A program made the translations under genes and the position numbers. A stretch of 64,000 bases of DNA from Palaemon carinicauda. Taxonomy: Eukaryota; Arthropoda; Malacostraca; Decapoda; Palaemonidae. Shown here in pieces: positions 32,980 to 45,415 of the stretch. The stretch lies in the NCBI RefSeq assembly GCF_036898095.1, contig NC_090744.1, forward strand, positions 12,675,093-12,739,092. Direction: 5' to 3'. The notes under the pieces are model-generated. The model ran no database searches and was not told the DNA's origin. It was given only the letters and a program-made list of their open reading frames with translations. Each line of letters starts with the position of its first letter. Positions within the stretch are counted from its first letter, which is position 1.

Positions 32980-34410
32980 CTCATTGTTTACCATAACTTC
33001 AATATATCAAAGGGTAGTTTATCAAGATTATAGGAAAATATAACAGAGATCAGGAAATAGGTAGTACTATTTTGTACATTAATCTTGTCTATTAAAATGA
33101 CTGATTAGAATGAGGTTCTTCTCATAAAAACCTAAGGTTGTCTTAGATAGCAAGAAAAAGAGAATTTCTATGAAAAATTAGCAATAGTGTGCCCTTTTAA
33201 ATGAACATTGTGATAATTTTTGTATCAACGTGAGAATACTGTATCTATTCAAATAAAAAATATTTACTTAGATTAATCAATTGCAAGTGTGAATACGCTC
33301 ATAAACTTCAACAGTATTTTCCGTAATTTCAAATATATTTCAATAATGAATTTCTTTTTTTTATTGATTCCTGTGGGAGAATTCTATCTGTTAATATCAG
33401 GGTTGGACTTTTAATTTTTGTCCACATGGCCCAGCATTGGACAGAGAAGGCCATTCTAAACTGGGGTGCAATAAGGCAAAAAACGCACTGCACTGCGAGG
33501 TAAAATGTCAAGGTAGGTCAGGTAGCAAGATGGGGAGGAAAAGCAAGAAAAGAGGTCAATTTGAATAAAAAATAAAGGGGTACAGTTATGGATAGAAGAG
33601 ATAATGAAATGAGTATCTACTGTACCTATATATTAGCTCAGTATAAATGTCCACGAAGTAAGGCCGAATATCCTGTTAGATTGGCATTACGAACATCCGC
33701 GTGTAGTCGTATCCCACTGGCGATGGTCGTGGGGGACTTTGGCTGGCTATAGCCTACACCTGAAAGATAATGAGAAAATCAAGAACATGGAATATTAAGT
33801 GTCAACTGCAAGGGTAATAATTATGATTTTAAAAACAATAGAATAAAATACAGATCGCAACTTTTAAAAGGTTTTTTGCATACATCCCTCAGTTCTTTCT
33901 CTAATACAAACCAAAGTCAATCTGTTTGAAGTGAATCTGTTTGTATGTTAAATTTGTGATCAACTTATCATACACGAGTATTAATGGAAAACCTTTTACT
34001 CTCTTCCTCTCGAAACTCAATAGATCTAACTCCACTCTCGAACACACTTTATCTGTAATAGGCTGGTCTCCCTCGTTACCAATGCCTTAATCTGATTACC
34101 CCTTTTCATTCGGGACCAAACCTTTAGAGGAGAGCCGTTAGGCTAAACATGACTGTGAAGTTTCGATACTGATTTACAGAGTTCTTAAGAAGAGAGCTAA
34201 AATCATACATGATGCTTAGTGGCAAGATTAGACTGGATTGTAATATCTGAGACACATAGGACAGTGCTGGAACTGGGGAGGCCAAATCAGCCATCTACAC
34301 AACCACTACAGTAGTACAAGAGATCAAACTACCCAGAACTCAAACAATTCCGTATTCAAACAATTTTCAAGCATAGAAGTATTTGTTTTATACAGTAAGA
34401 TTAATGAGCT
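32980..34410. other. No recognised gene
   Basis: I see no gene or named element between the two MITE-like copies. The sequence is AT-rich. Confidence 0.5.
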
Positions 34411-34412
34411 TT

Positions 34413-34728
34413 TTAACCCTTTTACCCCCAAGCTATTTGGAACTTTCCAACCCTTAACCTCCAGGTGTTTTCTTTTTCAAGCACATTTTGCAATATTTTT
34501 TTTTTTTTTCAAATTGCTCTACCAACCTAAATTTTCGTCATAGAGAGGTCAGGTTGGTCTCATTCTTTTGGAAAATGCCTGAAGTTTCTCAAAAAGTTAT
34601 CAAAGATATGCAAAAAAAATTTAAAAAGCAGTTTTTTGCAAGGACGTACCGGTACATCCATGGGGGTAAAAGAAGGAGTTTTGTGAAACGTACCAGTACG
34701 TTACGTCCATTGGGGGTAAAAGGGCCTC
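34413..34728 (+). mobile_element. MITE-like element 2
   Basis: A second direct copy of the element at 32447: TTTTACCCCCAAGC, CATAGAGAGGTCAGGTTGGT, TTTTTTGCAAGGACGTACCG and the closing TGGGGGTAAAAGG. It has about one and a half of the 45 bp terminal units, and its palindrome is broken (GGACGTACCGGTACATCC). The 150-residue plus frame that starts inside it is not a gene. Confidence 0.8.
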
Positions 34729-35202
34729 TCTTGGAAAAGCCCGAGGAGGATTTATACCACACAAAGATAGGGCATTGCCTGGGTATACTTATGAAAGATA
34801 CACTAACTCTAATGAGGTTTGGTAACGCAACTGGGGACCTTAAGATCAATCCCTTACTTACTTACCATTCCAAAATCTCAAGGTTTTTCAGGAAGAAACC
34901 ACATGACGAGGGACAACTATTTGATGTGGAGGGCTGGTAATAAATCCCGGGTAACTATGCTCTTCACTGCATGGATGCAGGACTTTTGGCCCAGTGTGAG
35001 TAATATCTTCCTAAAACTCGGTCCTCAATTCATCAGAGACCTTGAAGGTCTCTAGGGTTCCCAACGTGGCTTCACAGAGAAACGGAGTCTTAACCTGGGC
35101 CATGAAAATGTTACAAATTACTCACTAGACAGGTCCTCATTCGGCGATGCAAAAATATCCAACAGGAAACATATATCTCATAAACTATATCAATAACTAA
35201 AT

Positions 35203-35396
35203 ATGACAAATTTATAATTTGTATTTTTCCTAACGATACAAACCTTAGCTATTTATTTTTTTGTTTTTGTTTCATGTGTTGATGTCGGCTACCCCCCAAA
35301 ATTGGGGGAAGTGCCTTGGTGTATGTATGTACTTTCGGCAAAGCTGAAAGTAATACCCCTAAATAGCGTAGCTTTGTATTTCAGTTACGGAACAAA
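35203..35396. mobile_element. DIRS terminal remnant (right end joined to left end)
   Basis: 35203-35252 (ATGACAAATTTATAATTTG, then TTTTTCCTAACGATACAAAC and CTTAGCTATTTA) matches the right terminus of element D. 35348-35394 (GTAATACCCCTAAATAGC to TTTCAGTTACGGAACAAA) matches its left terminus in inverted orientation. Between them sits DNA resembling the 64 bp satellite unit in reverse, including GGCTACCCCCCAAAATTGGG. All coding sequence is absent, leaving a short foldback of about 190 bp. Confidence 0.75.
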
Positions 35397-36039
35397 CTAA
35401 TAAAACGATATATAGTTTAATGTTGCTTATAAAGCAACATTTGCAATATGAAACAGACTTTGTTGATGTTTGCACCTGAGAATCATAGGCATGCAAGTTA
35501 GGTGAAGCCTTCCCTTGGTGTTAAATTTGACTTGCAAATAATCCAACCTACTAACAGGTTCTTGTACCCCCATTAAGTTTGTAAGTCGAGTCTTCTCTCT
35601 ACATTTTAAAATATTCAGTCAGAATTTATATAAAACTTGAATTTTACATGAAGCCTGTTGAATTTTGGAGAAAACTGAAAGGGGGTAAAAAATAAATGGG
35701 TAAAATTTCATGAAGGATCAAAAGTCGAGAGCCCCCATCTTAGGATTACTTACCAGTGGATTTTCTATGCTATTCAGGATGAAGGATTATTTTCCTACGC
35801 GATATCAACGAAGATTTCTCCATAGCCTGGTCATCCTGGTCAACTTAAAATGAATAATTAATGTCATTATAAAAAGGAGATTAACCATCCCCATGAGTCG
35901 AACTTCAATTCTTACAGAGCTCAGCCAAACAAATTTGGGAGGGAAAAATATATAACATGTAAGAGATCAAAATATGATAAAAACCTATGATAGACATCTG
36001 AATTTCATCTGTTAAACCTATGCTTCTTAAAAATGACCA

Positions 36040-36400
36040 AGTTCAAGTAATTTGTATTTTTCCTAACGAAACAAACCGTGAGCTCTTTATTAAGGAAAAT
36101 ACTTTCAGAGAAAGACTAGACATAAGACTTCTAGCCAGGTGTAACACCCCACTTCTAGTTAGTGGGGGGAGTTGGTAGTACTGGCTAGCTTGCCCTCTCA
36201 CACACACACACACCTGTCTTTTATGGTCAGTTTTGCTTACAGGCAGAATTTACCAGGGGATAGGTGTTGGCAGGCCAAATTTGTATTAAGAGCTAAAGGT
36301 TGGTATCGTTACAAAAAATACAAATTGCTTTAAATTTGTTATTTGTTCCGACACTAAATACAGGCCCTTTTGCTCTTCATTGAGGAAGACTCGCCCCTAA
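36040..36400 (-). repeat. Terminal hairpin (ITR and ICR) of DIRS C
   Basis: AAGTAATTTGTATTTTTCC with CTAACGAAACAAACC (36048-36080) pairs with GGTTGGTATCGTTAC and AAAAAATACAAATTGCTT (36298-36335). Directly after comes ATTTGTTCCGACACTAAATA (36340), the counterpart of the left end, as in A and D. Between the arms lie a short CA microsatellite (36196-36212) and the shared motif CTAGTTAGTGGGGGGAG. Confidence 0.78.
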
Positions 36401-37074
36401 GGCGGTGGCAGTGCTAACCAACTGGCTGGCTTTTGACCCAGGGTTTTTCCCCCTTCGTGTTACGCACTTAAAAGGGGGAAAACCTCGACACTTCGCTAAA
36501 AACCTCTGTGCAATAGCACGCTCTACAGCCTAATCAATCTGTGTGATTGTACGATACCAGCAGTGTGACTAGTCTAGGTAAGATTTCTCAAAAATGAAGG
36601 GATCTTTAAACCAACAAACGTTACCAAATCCCACCTCCCCAGGGTGCATGAGAACATGAGTATACACCTGTGGTTTTACCTGCAAAGAGAGGAGGCCAGT
36701 TTGCAAAGTATCGTAATCTTTGAACCAACCATAAAGGTTAGCCAATCCCACTTAGCCAGGGGATATGGGGACAAGGATCTACAGTATCTCTATACCAGGT
36801 TACACAAGGGAAATGGTTTTACCTATAGACAGAGGAGGCCAGCTTGCAAAGTACTGCAGGTGCTGTTCCCCCAGAGATGGGAAGATGAAAGAAAGAGCCA
36901 GTCATTCTTCTCATTCATCCCAGACTTAATCCATAGTAACCTCGGCACTACACCATCTGCTACTTGCCCATCAAGGAGCCTGAGATGTTTAAATCATTTT
37001 GTCATCCTGCCACCACATGGGCAAGGGAGAATGTACCTATGTTCGTGGGGGTCTTGTCTTCAAGGTAATGGGTA

Positions 37075-37735
37075 GCTTAAGTCGTCCGATGCTTCCACAG
37101 ACCCGCTTGTAGAACCTGTATCAGTAGTTTTTCTTGAATGCTATGGCCATACCTATGCCCCTAACGTCATGAGCTGTGGGTCATCTCATTTAAGGAGAAG
37201 GATCAGCGTTCAACGCTTATGACCTTGCGAATCCAAGCCGAGAACGGGCTCTTGGTGATCCTTCGGTTTACCTTCCCTGAACTGACAAAGAGTACTGACA
37301 CTGGGGTGAGCTCCTGTAGTTCTCCTGAGGTAGCACCTCAGGTTCTCCCTAGTGTATTACAGTAGCTGTTGATCTGGATCATTGGTCACGCTACATAGGA
37401 CTCCCAATCTAAATGGTTTGAATGTGGGATCCGAGCTTCTAGGAACAAAGTTGAGTATTACCTTACCCATCACCGTGACTGAGACGAAGGACCATAGGAT
37501 TTGCTAACTCTCTTGGCCAAAGACAAAAGGAGCGAGAGAACTGTCTTCAAGGACAGGTGAAGATCTGCTGTTTGGCGTCCTGGGTCCTTGGGGGAACTCT
37601 TTAGGGACCGAAGGACACGAACCATGTTACGTGGATTAGGTCCAACTTCTGACTGAGAGAATACCAACACAGAGGAAAGGTTAATACTTTTCAGCTTGAA
37701 GCCGAAGCTCAAGGACGAGTAGTAGCCTTTCATTG
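37075..37735 (-). pseudogene. DIRS C tyrosine recombinase
   Basis: The 87-residue frame at 37733-37470 holds VLRSLKSSPKDPGRQTADLH and LLSLAKRVSKSYG, whose Arg (near 37517) is the first catalytic residue. Downstream, near 37174-37160, the second motif reads AHDVRGIGMAIAFKK, so the catalytic HDVR is intact here, unlike in A and D. A frameshift just after it separates the QVLQAGLWK segment, and stops interrupt the region between the two blocks. Function: integration of circular element DNA. Confidence 0.8.
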
Positions 37736-38153
37736 CCGAGACCGAGGGGAGTTTCCCCCTTGAAGGTTATGCTGGAAAGTAGCAACGAGGGGGTGAGATA
37801 CCCTGTCCATGACATCAACCACTGAAGGAAGTCCGCTAGCCTGTTAGCCAGCAATTGGAGAATTCTGGAGGTATCCAGAAAATCCTTTTACAACTTGCTG
37901 TGAAAGCTTCTCCGTGTAAGGAGATGTTGGAAAGTGTCCAGGCGTGAAGAATGTAGGGGGCCTATGGCTCTATGGAAGATGATCACACGAGGCTGTCTAG
38001 TAAATTGTGTCGTGGAGGGAGTTTCTCGGCACTTCCGTCAGCATCCTAAGAAGGTACAGGACCATCCCACAGATGCAAAGCGGAGCCGAGAGGGGCAATG
38101 CCAGGTTGCAGATGATCAAGCAGTGCAGGGAAAAATGGCGAAAACGCCAATGC

Positions 38154-38639
38154 TTACCTGCCGTTGCCAAATGCATTCAGCCCTAGAGCCTGGGGATCCG
38201 GGACTGGTGAACCGTAGAGTGGAGACAAGTTATTCAGGGACGTTGCGAAGAGATCCACTCTCTGGAACCCCTCAAACTCAGGACTTTGTAGGCCACTGCA
38301 TGATACAAAGACCACTCGGTTACCACTATCCGAGTAGCTCTGCTCAGAAGACCGTGAGCACATTCCTGCTTGTCCGGAATAATTGAGCTGATAGAGAAAC
38401 AAGAGTTGCCTTAAGAACATTTACCATACCATGCTAGAAGAGAGAAGTGCTGCGAAAAACAAGCACCGCCCTATTTGTTCTAAATGAGCCACTATCATGG
38501 TGTCGTCGTTCGCCATTACCACCGAGTGACCCACCAGGGATTGATGTATCTGCTGCAAGGCTGCACTCATCTCTAGGAAATTTAAATGATAGTACCACTC
38601 ACATTCTGACCAGAGGCTGGAGGCCGAGTCGTACAGCAT
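38154..38639 (-). pseudogene. DIRS C RNase H and linker
   Basis: The frame at 38639-38421 reads LWSECEWYYHLNFLEMSAAL and SVVMANDDTMIVAHLEQIG, matching DIRS RNase H (WS..E...HINxLE, then DNTT..AYL..QG). The DNTT equivalent is NDDT. The next frame, 38420-38154, contains VDLFATSLNNLSPLYGSPVP followed by DPQALGLNAF, the VDLFATRLN..LP.Y.SPVPDP linker typical of DIRS pol. A frameshift lies between the two. Confidence 0.85.
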
Positions 38640-39123
38640 GTAGGGTCAACCTTTCTTTTGCAGCATCTGAAGAGAGCGTCAAATCTCCTCGGCGGAGATT
38701 CTCTTTTGTCAATCCTCTTCTCAGGTCCGTTCCCTGCCTGAGTCCCGTAGACCAGAAAAAAAGGGGACATTCCTCATGCTGAATCCCTGGGATCTGGCTG
38801 CCCCTAAAGAGATTGGATTTGAAGGAGTCCGATGCGGGCTTTATAAACCAGAGTGAAACGGTGGCTCTTGAGATGTAAACACTTCTGGCTGAAAGTCTCT
38901 CATATAAGTTAGAGACTACCACCATCTTCGACATTGGACCCCATTGATCGAGGAAACTTCTGCAGGCTGGTGATGATAAACATGCCTAAGAATAACCGTC
39001 TCTGATAAAAAAGCAGGGATATTTCTTGATATTTACTTCAACACTTGATTGCAGTAAACTAGAGTTGTCTCTGTGGTGATGAAAAGCCACCGAGTCTGTT
39101 AAGATTAGCCAGTCCCGAAATCT

Positions 39124-39400
39124 TCAGGGAACGAAGCAGATCCTGTAGGGCCAGGTTGACACCAAGGTAAAAACTCTCTTGAAAACCTGCCTTCTCGCCG
39201 AACAGTCTGATGAACTAACTTGTTCCAGGAGAGAACGAAAACTGGGCACTTCTATCAGGAAGAACCGACTGTAGAAGCTCGAAGATACCTTGATTAAGTA
39301 AGTCGTTCTGCAAAAAAGACAATGGCCAAGTCTGGGAGTCTGACTGATTTTCAGATTTGCATGCATTAAAGAGAGAACCACCATCACACCTCAACAGGTG
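39124..39400 (-). pseudogene. DIRS C RT N-terminal fragment
   Basis: The minus strand has SSFYSRFFLIEVPSFRSLLE, resembling the GFYSRLFLVPK entry of DIRS reverse transcriptases. The catalytic blocks that should follow (toward 38.7 kb) are too degraded for me to read. Assigned mainly from this motif and its position upstream of RNase H. Confidence 0.6.
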
Positions 39401-39966
39401 GGTGGGATGAGATGTGCGGGTCGACATCGGGCTTAGACAGCCAAGCCCCGCAAGACAGAACGGCCTTGGACCCGGGAAAAAAAGTTGAGATTCAATAAGG
39501 TAATACAGTAACAAAAATATTAATTTCAAGGTTTCCTGAAAAAATAGACTACTGGGAAAATTATATATGACGAAGACTCTGATGACTTTGATGGCAATGA
39601 CTTAAACTTAATGACGAGGGCGACGATAATGAATTTGACGAATTCAATAATGATGACTTCACAATTCGTCGAATGCTTCCAAGATGACGTCAACATCAAA
39701 AAACTTCCTCCTGCATCTCCAGTAGACAGAGGCGATAATCTCTGGGGTAGAGGAACACGTTTCGTCGGACGCGAAGGAAGGTTCAGACTAATAGGTACAT
39801 TAGCGAATCTATTAGGAGAGAGCCGAAGAATAGGAGCCGTCAACGCCAAGGAGGGCCACAGTAAACGAACAGCGTCGTCTGAGAGGGACTCCTCCACTCG
39901 AGGGGTCCCTCACTGCCTCACTAGGGGAGACAATGGGAGGAGACCCGGAACGAGGTTGTCCCGGCA

Positions 39967-40401
39967 TTACCGGGACGCCACTCGTGTACTCGACTTCTTC
40001 CCCTCCGAGGCTGACCTCGAAGGGGGAGAATCCATTTTAAACTTCTTCCGCCTACCAAACCTCACCCACTGGGAGGGCGACCACTCCCGACACACACTAC
40101 AATGATATTCCTTCGAACACGAGTGACCTCGGCACGAAGGGCAGATACAGGATCCGTCTCCTCCGAGGACATGAAGGTGCTGCAACCAGTCAAGTGATGG
40201 TGAGAACATATTCTTTCCAAGCAGCAATGATGCTGGCAATAACCATGTAGATGGTAATCTGAAAAGAGAAAAAAATAACAAATATTTCTTTATATCTATA
40301 GAAAGTTCAATAAAAAAAAATATGGTTACTAAAACACAAATAGGAACAAGTTTTTCCAGATTAAAATAAAGTTCTGAAATAAAATGTAACAAAATTATCA
40401 A
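39967..40401 (-). pseudogene. Zinc-finger-like Gag-type exon, array copy A1
   Basis: The minus strand has a polypyrimidine tract and TTTTCAG at about 40260, then an open frame containing WLQHLHVLGGDGSCICPSC, RGHSCSKEYHCSVCREWSPS and QWVRFGRRKK, ending at TRVASR. The CX2CX10CX2C spacing and the following WSP.QW..F...RK resemble the N-terminal cysteine cluster of some DIRS Gag proteins. That family link is an inference from memory. It lies upstream of DIRS C RT in the same orientation. Whether it is ever translated is unknown. Confidence 0.5.
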
Positions 40402-41609
40402 TTCTAAGGTTTCCTGAAAAAAATATTAATTATAAGGTTTCCTGAAAAACTATACTACAGGGAAAATTATATATGACGAAGTCTCTGTTGACTTCAAATG
40501 ACGATGACAACCACCACCACGACTGACAAAGTTAATGACGAGAGGGACTCCCACAGAGGGCTCCCTCGCTGCCCCTCTAGGGTGGACACAATGGGAGGAC
40601 ACCCCAAACGAGGTTGTCCCGGCATTATCAGGGCGCCACTTGTACTCTTTTTGTCCTTCGAGGCTGACCCCTAAAAGGGAGAATCTCTTTTAAACTACTA
40701 CTTCTGCCTACCAACCCTCACCCACGGGGAGGGCGACCACTCCCGACACACAAGGAGATTAATTCGAACACGAGTGACCTCGGCACGAAGGACAGAGACT
40801 GTGAGAAACCGTCTCCTCCGAGGACATGAAGGAGTTGCAACGCCGTCCTTCACGGCCTGGACAGAGTGGCATGGTTGGACCTCACGGGTAGGCACACCTG
40901 AAAAAGAAAAAGCGAAAAGAAATTAGTTCAAGACAGTTTAGGTTAACGGGAGAGTGAGACACATCTACACTCGACCGAGCCGAAATAAAAAGTGACGGTT
41001 AGTCACTAGTGCTGGCTGAAGCTGTGGGTAAACAAGGGTAGTTAAACTCTGGCTAACTTTAGTTTCGACTAGTTTTCAGCTACACCGAAATAACAATGCT
41101 AGGTTAAGGAGTGTAAGGTTTGTATCTTGTGTCGGGACAACCAATGTTCATAATAAAACCTGCCAGAAAAAAAATCTACAGCTAAAAACAAACAGGTCAC
41201 TGAAAATGAAAAATTCGGAGATAATTATTTATGTGAATTATCTTTCAGCTTACCTGGAAGGTAGCCATTAAGACTTTGATTGCCAGGTGACAACACTGCC
41301 TAACCGCTTGAGCGGGTAAGGTTGGGGTGGCTGGGGGGGGGGCACTCTAGCAGCTCCAGTAGACAGAGGCGATAACCTCTGGGGTAGAGGAACACGTTTC
41401 GTCGGACGTGAAGGAAGGTTCAGACTAATAGGTACATTAGCGAACCTATTAGGAGAGAGCCGAAGAATAGGAGCCGTCAACGCCAAGGAGGGCCACAGTA
41501 GACGAACGTCGTCGTCTGAGAAGGACTCCTCCGCTCAAGAGCAAGGGCTCCCTCACTGCCTCTCTAGGGGAGACAATGGGAGGAGACCCAGGACGAGATT
41601 GTCGCGGCG

Positions 41610-41984
41610 TTACCAGGACGCTACTCGTGTACTCAACTTCTTCCCCTCCGAGGCTGACCTCGAAGGAGGAGAATCCATTTTAAACTTCTTCCGCTTACCA
41701 AACCTCACCCACTGGGAGGGCGACCACTCCCCGACAAAATTACAAGGATATTTCTTCGAACACGAGTGACCTCGGCACGAAGGGCAGAGACTGTGAGGAT
41801 CTGTCTCCTCCGAGGACATGGTGCTGCTGCAACCAGTCAAGTGATGGTGAGAACATATTCTTTCCAAGCAGCAATGATGCTGGCATAACCATGTAGATGG
41901 TAATCTGAAAAGAGAAAAAAATAACAAATATTTCTTTATATCTATAGAAAGTTCAATAAAAAAAATATGGTAACTAAAATACAA
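41610..41984 (-). pseudogene. Zinc-finger-like exon, array copy A2
   Basis: Homologous to copy A1, with LTGCSSTMSSEETDPHSLCP and SCRGHSCSKKYPC. The last CX2C is lost (CNFVGEW instead of CSVCREW), so the finger cannot form as in A1. The C-terminal half is conserved (KKFKMDSPPSRSASEGKK). Confidence 0.5.
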
Positions 41985-43270
41985 ATAAGAACGCTTTTCC
42001 GGATTAAAAGTTCTGAAATAAAATGTAATAAAATTATCAATTCTAAGGTTTCCTGGAAAAAATATTAATTATAAGGTTTCCTGAAAAATTATATTACAGG
42101 GAAAATTATATATGACGAAGTCTCTGTTGACTTCAAATGACGATGACAACCACCACCACGACTGACAAACTTAATAATGAAGGCCACAAACAGCGTCGTC
42201 TGAGAGGGACTCCCATGGAGGGATCCCTCACTACCCCTCTAGGGTAGACACAATGGGAGGACACCCCAAAACGAGGTTGTCCCGGCATTATTAGGGCGCC
42301 ACTTGTACTTGTCCTTCGAGACTGACCCCTAAAATGGAAAATCTCTATTAAACTACTTCTGCCTACCAAACCTTACACACGGGGAGGGCGACCACTCCCG
42401 GCACACTCTACAAGGAGATTAATTCGAACAAGAGTGACCTCGACACGAAGGACAGAGACTGTGAGAAACCGTCTCCTCCGAGGACATGAAGGAGTTGCAA
42501 CGGTGTCCTTCACGGCCTGGACAGAGTGGCATGGTTGGACCTCACATGTAGGCACACCTGAAAAAGAAAAAGCGAAAAGAAATTAGTTCAAGACAGTTTA
42601 GGTTAACGGGAGAGTGAGACACGTCTACACTCGACCGAGCCGAAATAAAAAGTGACGGTTAGTCACTAGAGCTGGCTGAAGCAGTGGGTAAACACTGGGT
42701 AGTTACACTCTGGTTAACTCAAGTTTCGACTAGTTTTCAGCTACACCGAAATAACAATGCTAGGTTAAGGAGTGTAAGGTTTGTATCTTGTGTCGGGACA
42801 ACCAATGTTCATAAAATCTGCCAGAAAAAAAATCTACAGCTAAAAACAAACAGGTCACTGAAAATGAAAAATTCGGAGATAATTATTTATGTGAATTATC
42901 TTTCAGCTTACCTGGAAGGTAGCCATTAAGACTTTGATTGCCAGGTGACAACACTGCCTAACCGCTTGAGCGGGTAAGGTTGGGGTGGCTGGGGGGGGGA
43001 GGGCACTCTAGCAGCTCCAGTAGACAGAGGCGATAACCTCTGGGGTAGAGGAACACGTTTCGTTGGACGTGAAGGAAGGTTCAGACTAATAGGTACATTA
43101 GCGAACCTATTAGGAGAGAGCCGAAGAATAGGAGCCGTCAACGCCAAGGAGGGCCACAGTAGACGAACGTCGTCGTCTGAGAAGGACTCCTCCGCTCAAG
43201 GGCAAGGGCTGCCTCACTGCCTCTCTAGGGGAGACAATGGGAGGAGACCCAGGACGAGATTGTCGCGGCG

Positions 43271-43528
43271 TTACCAGGACGCTACTCGTGTACTCAACTT
43301 CTTCCCCTCCGAGGCTGACCTCGAAGGAGGAGAATCTATTTTAAACTTCTTCCGCTTACCAAACCTCACCCACTGGGAGGGCGACCACTCCCCGACAAAA
43401 ATACAAGGATATTTCTTCGAACACGAGTGACCTCGGCACGAAGGGCAGAGACTGTGAGGATCTGTCTCCTTCGAGGACATGGTGCTGCTGCAACCAGTCA
43501 AGTGATGGTGAGAACATATTCTTTCCAA
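43271..43528 (-). pseudogene. Zinc-finger-like exon, array copy A3
   Basis: Nearly identical to A2 and likewise lacking the final Cys pair (CIFVGEW). The upstream part is in a different frame from A1, showing that the copies have drifted apart by small indels. Confidence 0.5.
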
Positions 43529-44935
43529 GCAGCAATGATGCTGGCATAACCATGTAGATGGTAATCTGAAAAGAGAAAAAAAATAACAAATATTTCTTTA
43601 TATCTATAGAAAGTTCAATAAAAAAAAATATGGTAACTAAAATACAAATAAGAACAAGCTTTTCCGGATTAAAAGTTCTGAAATAAAATGTAATAAAATT
43701 ATCAATTCTAAGGTTTCCTGGAAAAATTATTAATTATAAGGTTTCCTGAAAAATTATACTACAGGGAAAATTATATATGACGAAGTCTCTGTTGACTTCA
43801 AATGACGATGACAACCACCACCACGACTGACAAACTTAATAATGAAAGCCACAAACAGCGTCGTCTGAGAGGGACTCCCACGGAGGGATCCCTCACTACC
43901 CCTCTAGGGTAGACACAATGGGAGGACACCCCAAAACGAGGTTGTCCCGGCATTATTAGGGCGCCACTTGTACTTGTCCTTCGAGACTGACCCTTAAAAT
44001 GGAAAATCTCTATTAAACTACTACTTCTGCCTACCAAACCTCACACACGGGGAGGGCGACCACTCCCGGCACACTCTACAAGGAGATTAATTCGAACAAG
44101 AGTGACCTCGACACGAAGGACAGAGACTGTGAGAAACCGTCTCCTCCGAGGACATGAAGGAGTTGCAACGGTGTCCTTCACGGCCTGGACAGAGTGGCAT
44201 GGTTGGACCTCACATGTAGGCACACCTGAAAAAGAAAAAGCGAAAAGAAATTAGTTCAAGACAGTTTAGGATAACGGGAGAGTGAGACACGTCTACACTC
44301 GACCGAGCCGAAATAAAAAGTGACGGTTAGTCACTAGAGCTGGCTGAAGCAGTGGGTAAACACTGGGTAGTTACACTCTGGTTAACTCAAGTTTCGACTA
44401 GTTTTCAGCTACACCGAAATAACAATGCTAGGTTAAGGAGTGTAAGGTTTGTATCTTGTGTCGGGACAACCAATGTTCATAATAAAACCTGCCAGAAAAA
44501 AAATCTACAGCTAAAAACAAACAGGTCACTGAAAATGAAAAATTCGGAGATAATTATTTATGCGAATTATCTTTCAGCTTACCTGGAAGATAGCCATTAA
44601 GACTTTGATTGCCAGGTGACAACACTGCCTAACCGCTTGAGCGGGTAAGGTTGGGGTGGCTGGGGGGGGGAGGGCACTCTAGCAGCTCCAGTAGACAGAG
44701 GCGATAACCTCTGGGGTAGAGGAACACGTTTCGTTGGACGTGAAGGAAGGTTCAGACTAATAGGTACATTAGCGAACCTATTAGGAGAGAGCCGAAGAAT
44801 AGGAGCCGTCAACGCCAAGGAGGGCCACAGTAGACGAACGTCGTCGTCTGAGAAGGACTCCTCCGCTCAAGGGCTCCCTCACTGCCTCTCTAGGGGAGAC
44901 AATGGGAGGAGACCCAGGACGAGATTGTCGCGGCG

Positions 44936-45214
44936 TTACCAGGACGCCACTCGTGTACTCGACTTCTTCCCCTCCGAGGCTGACCTCGAAGGAGGAGAAT
45001 CTATTTTAAACTTCTTCCGCTTACCAAACCTCACCCACTGGGAGGGCGACCACTCCCGACACACACTACAATGATATTCCTTCGAACACGAGTGACCTCG
45101 GCACGAAGGGCAGAGACAGGATCCGTCTCCTCCGAGGACATGAAGGTGCTGCAACCAGTCAAGTGATGGTGAGAACATATTCTTTCCAAGCAGCAATGAT
45201 GCTGCCATAACCAT
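44936..45214 (-). pseudogene. Zinc-finger-like exon, array copy A4
   Basis: Like A1 it keeps the full cysteine set (LCPSCRGHSCSKEYHCSVC) and the tail SPSQWVRFGKRKK. A1 and A4, the outer copies, are thus more alike at this motif than the inner A2 and A3, which is consistent with local homogenisation of the inner units. Confidence 0.5.
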
Positions 45215-45415
45215 GTAGATGGTAATCTGAAAAGAGAAAAAAATAACAAATATTTCTTTACATCAATAGAAAGTTTAATAATAATAAAAAAAAATATGGT
45301 AACAAAAACAAAACTAGGAAAATTGTTTTTCCTGATTAAAATAGTTCTGAAATAAAATGTAACAATAAAATATGGTAACTAAAACACAAATAGGAACAAG
45401 TTTTTCCAGATTAAA

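Larger units (their letters stand above)
36040..39480 (-). mobile_element. DIRS-like retrotransposon C
   Basis: On the minus strand, RT N-terminus (39.4-39.1 kb), RNase H (38.64-38.42 kb), linker (38.42-38.15 kb), YR (37.75-37.1 kb) and terminal hairpin (36.40-36.04 kb) follow in DIRS order. The RT catalytic Asp pair was not found. Upstream it runs into the tandem array, which may be its amplified Gag region. A left ITR matching its ICR was not seen elsewhere in the window. Confidence 0.83.

Noticed and set aside
34488..34940. 150-residue plus-strand open frame.
   Set aside because: It crosses a MITE-like repeat and a poly-T tract; the first half is repeat sequence.
42684..42929. Recurring plus-strand 81-82 residue frames in the 1.66 kb array (also at 44352-44600).
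   Set aside because: They start from the same array position, carry no recognised motif and lie opposite the zinc-finger-like strand's spacer, so they look like by-products of the repeat.
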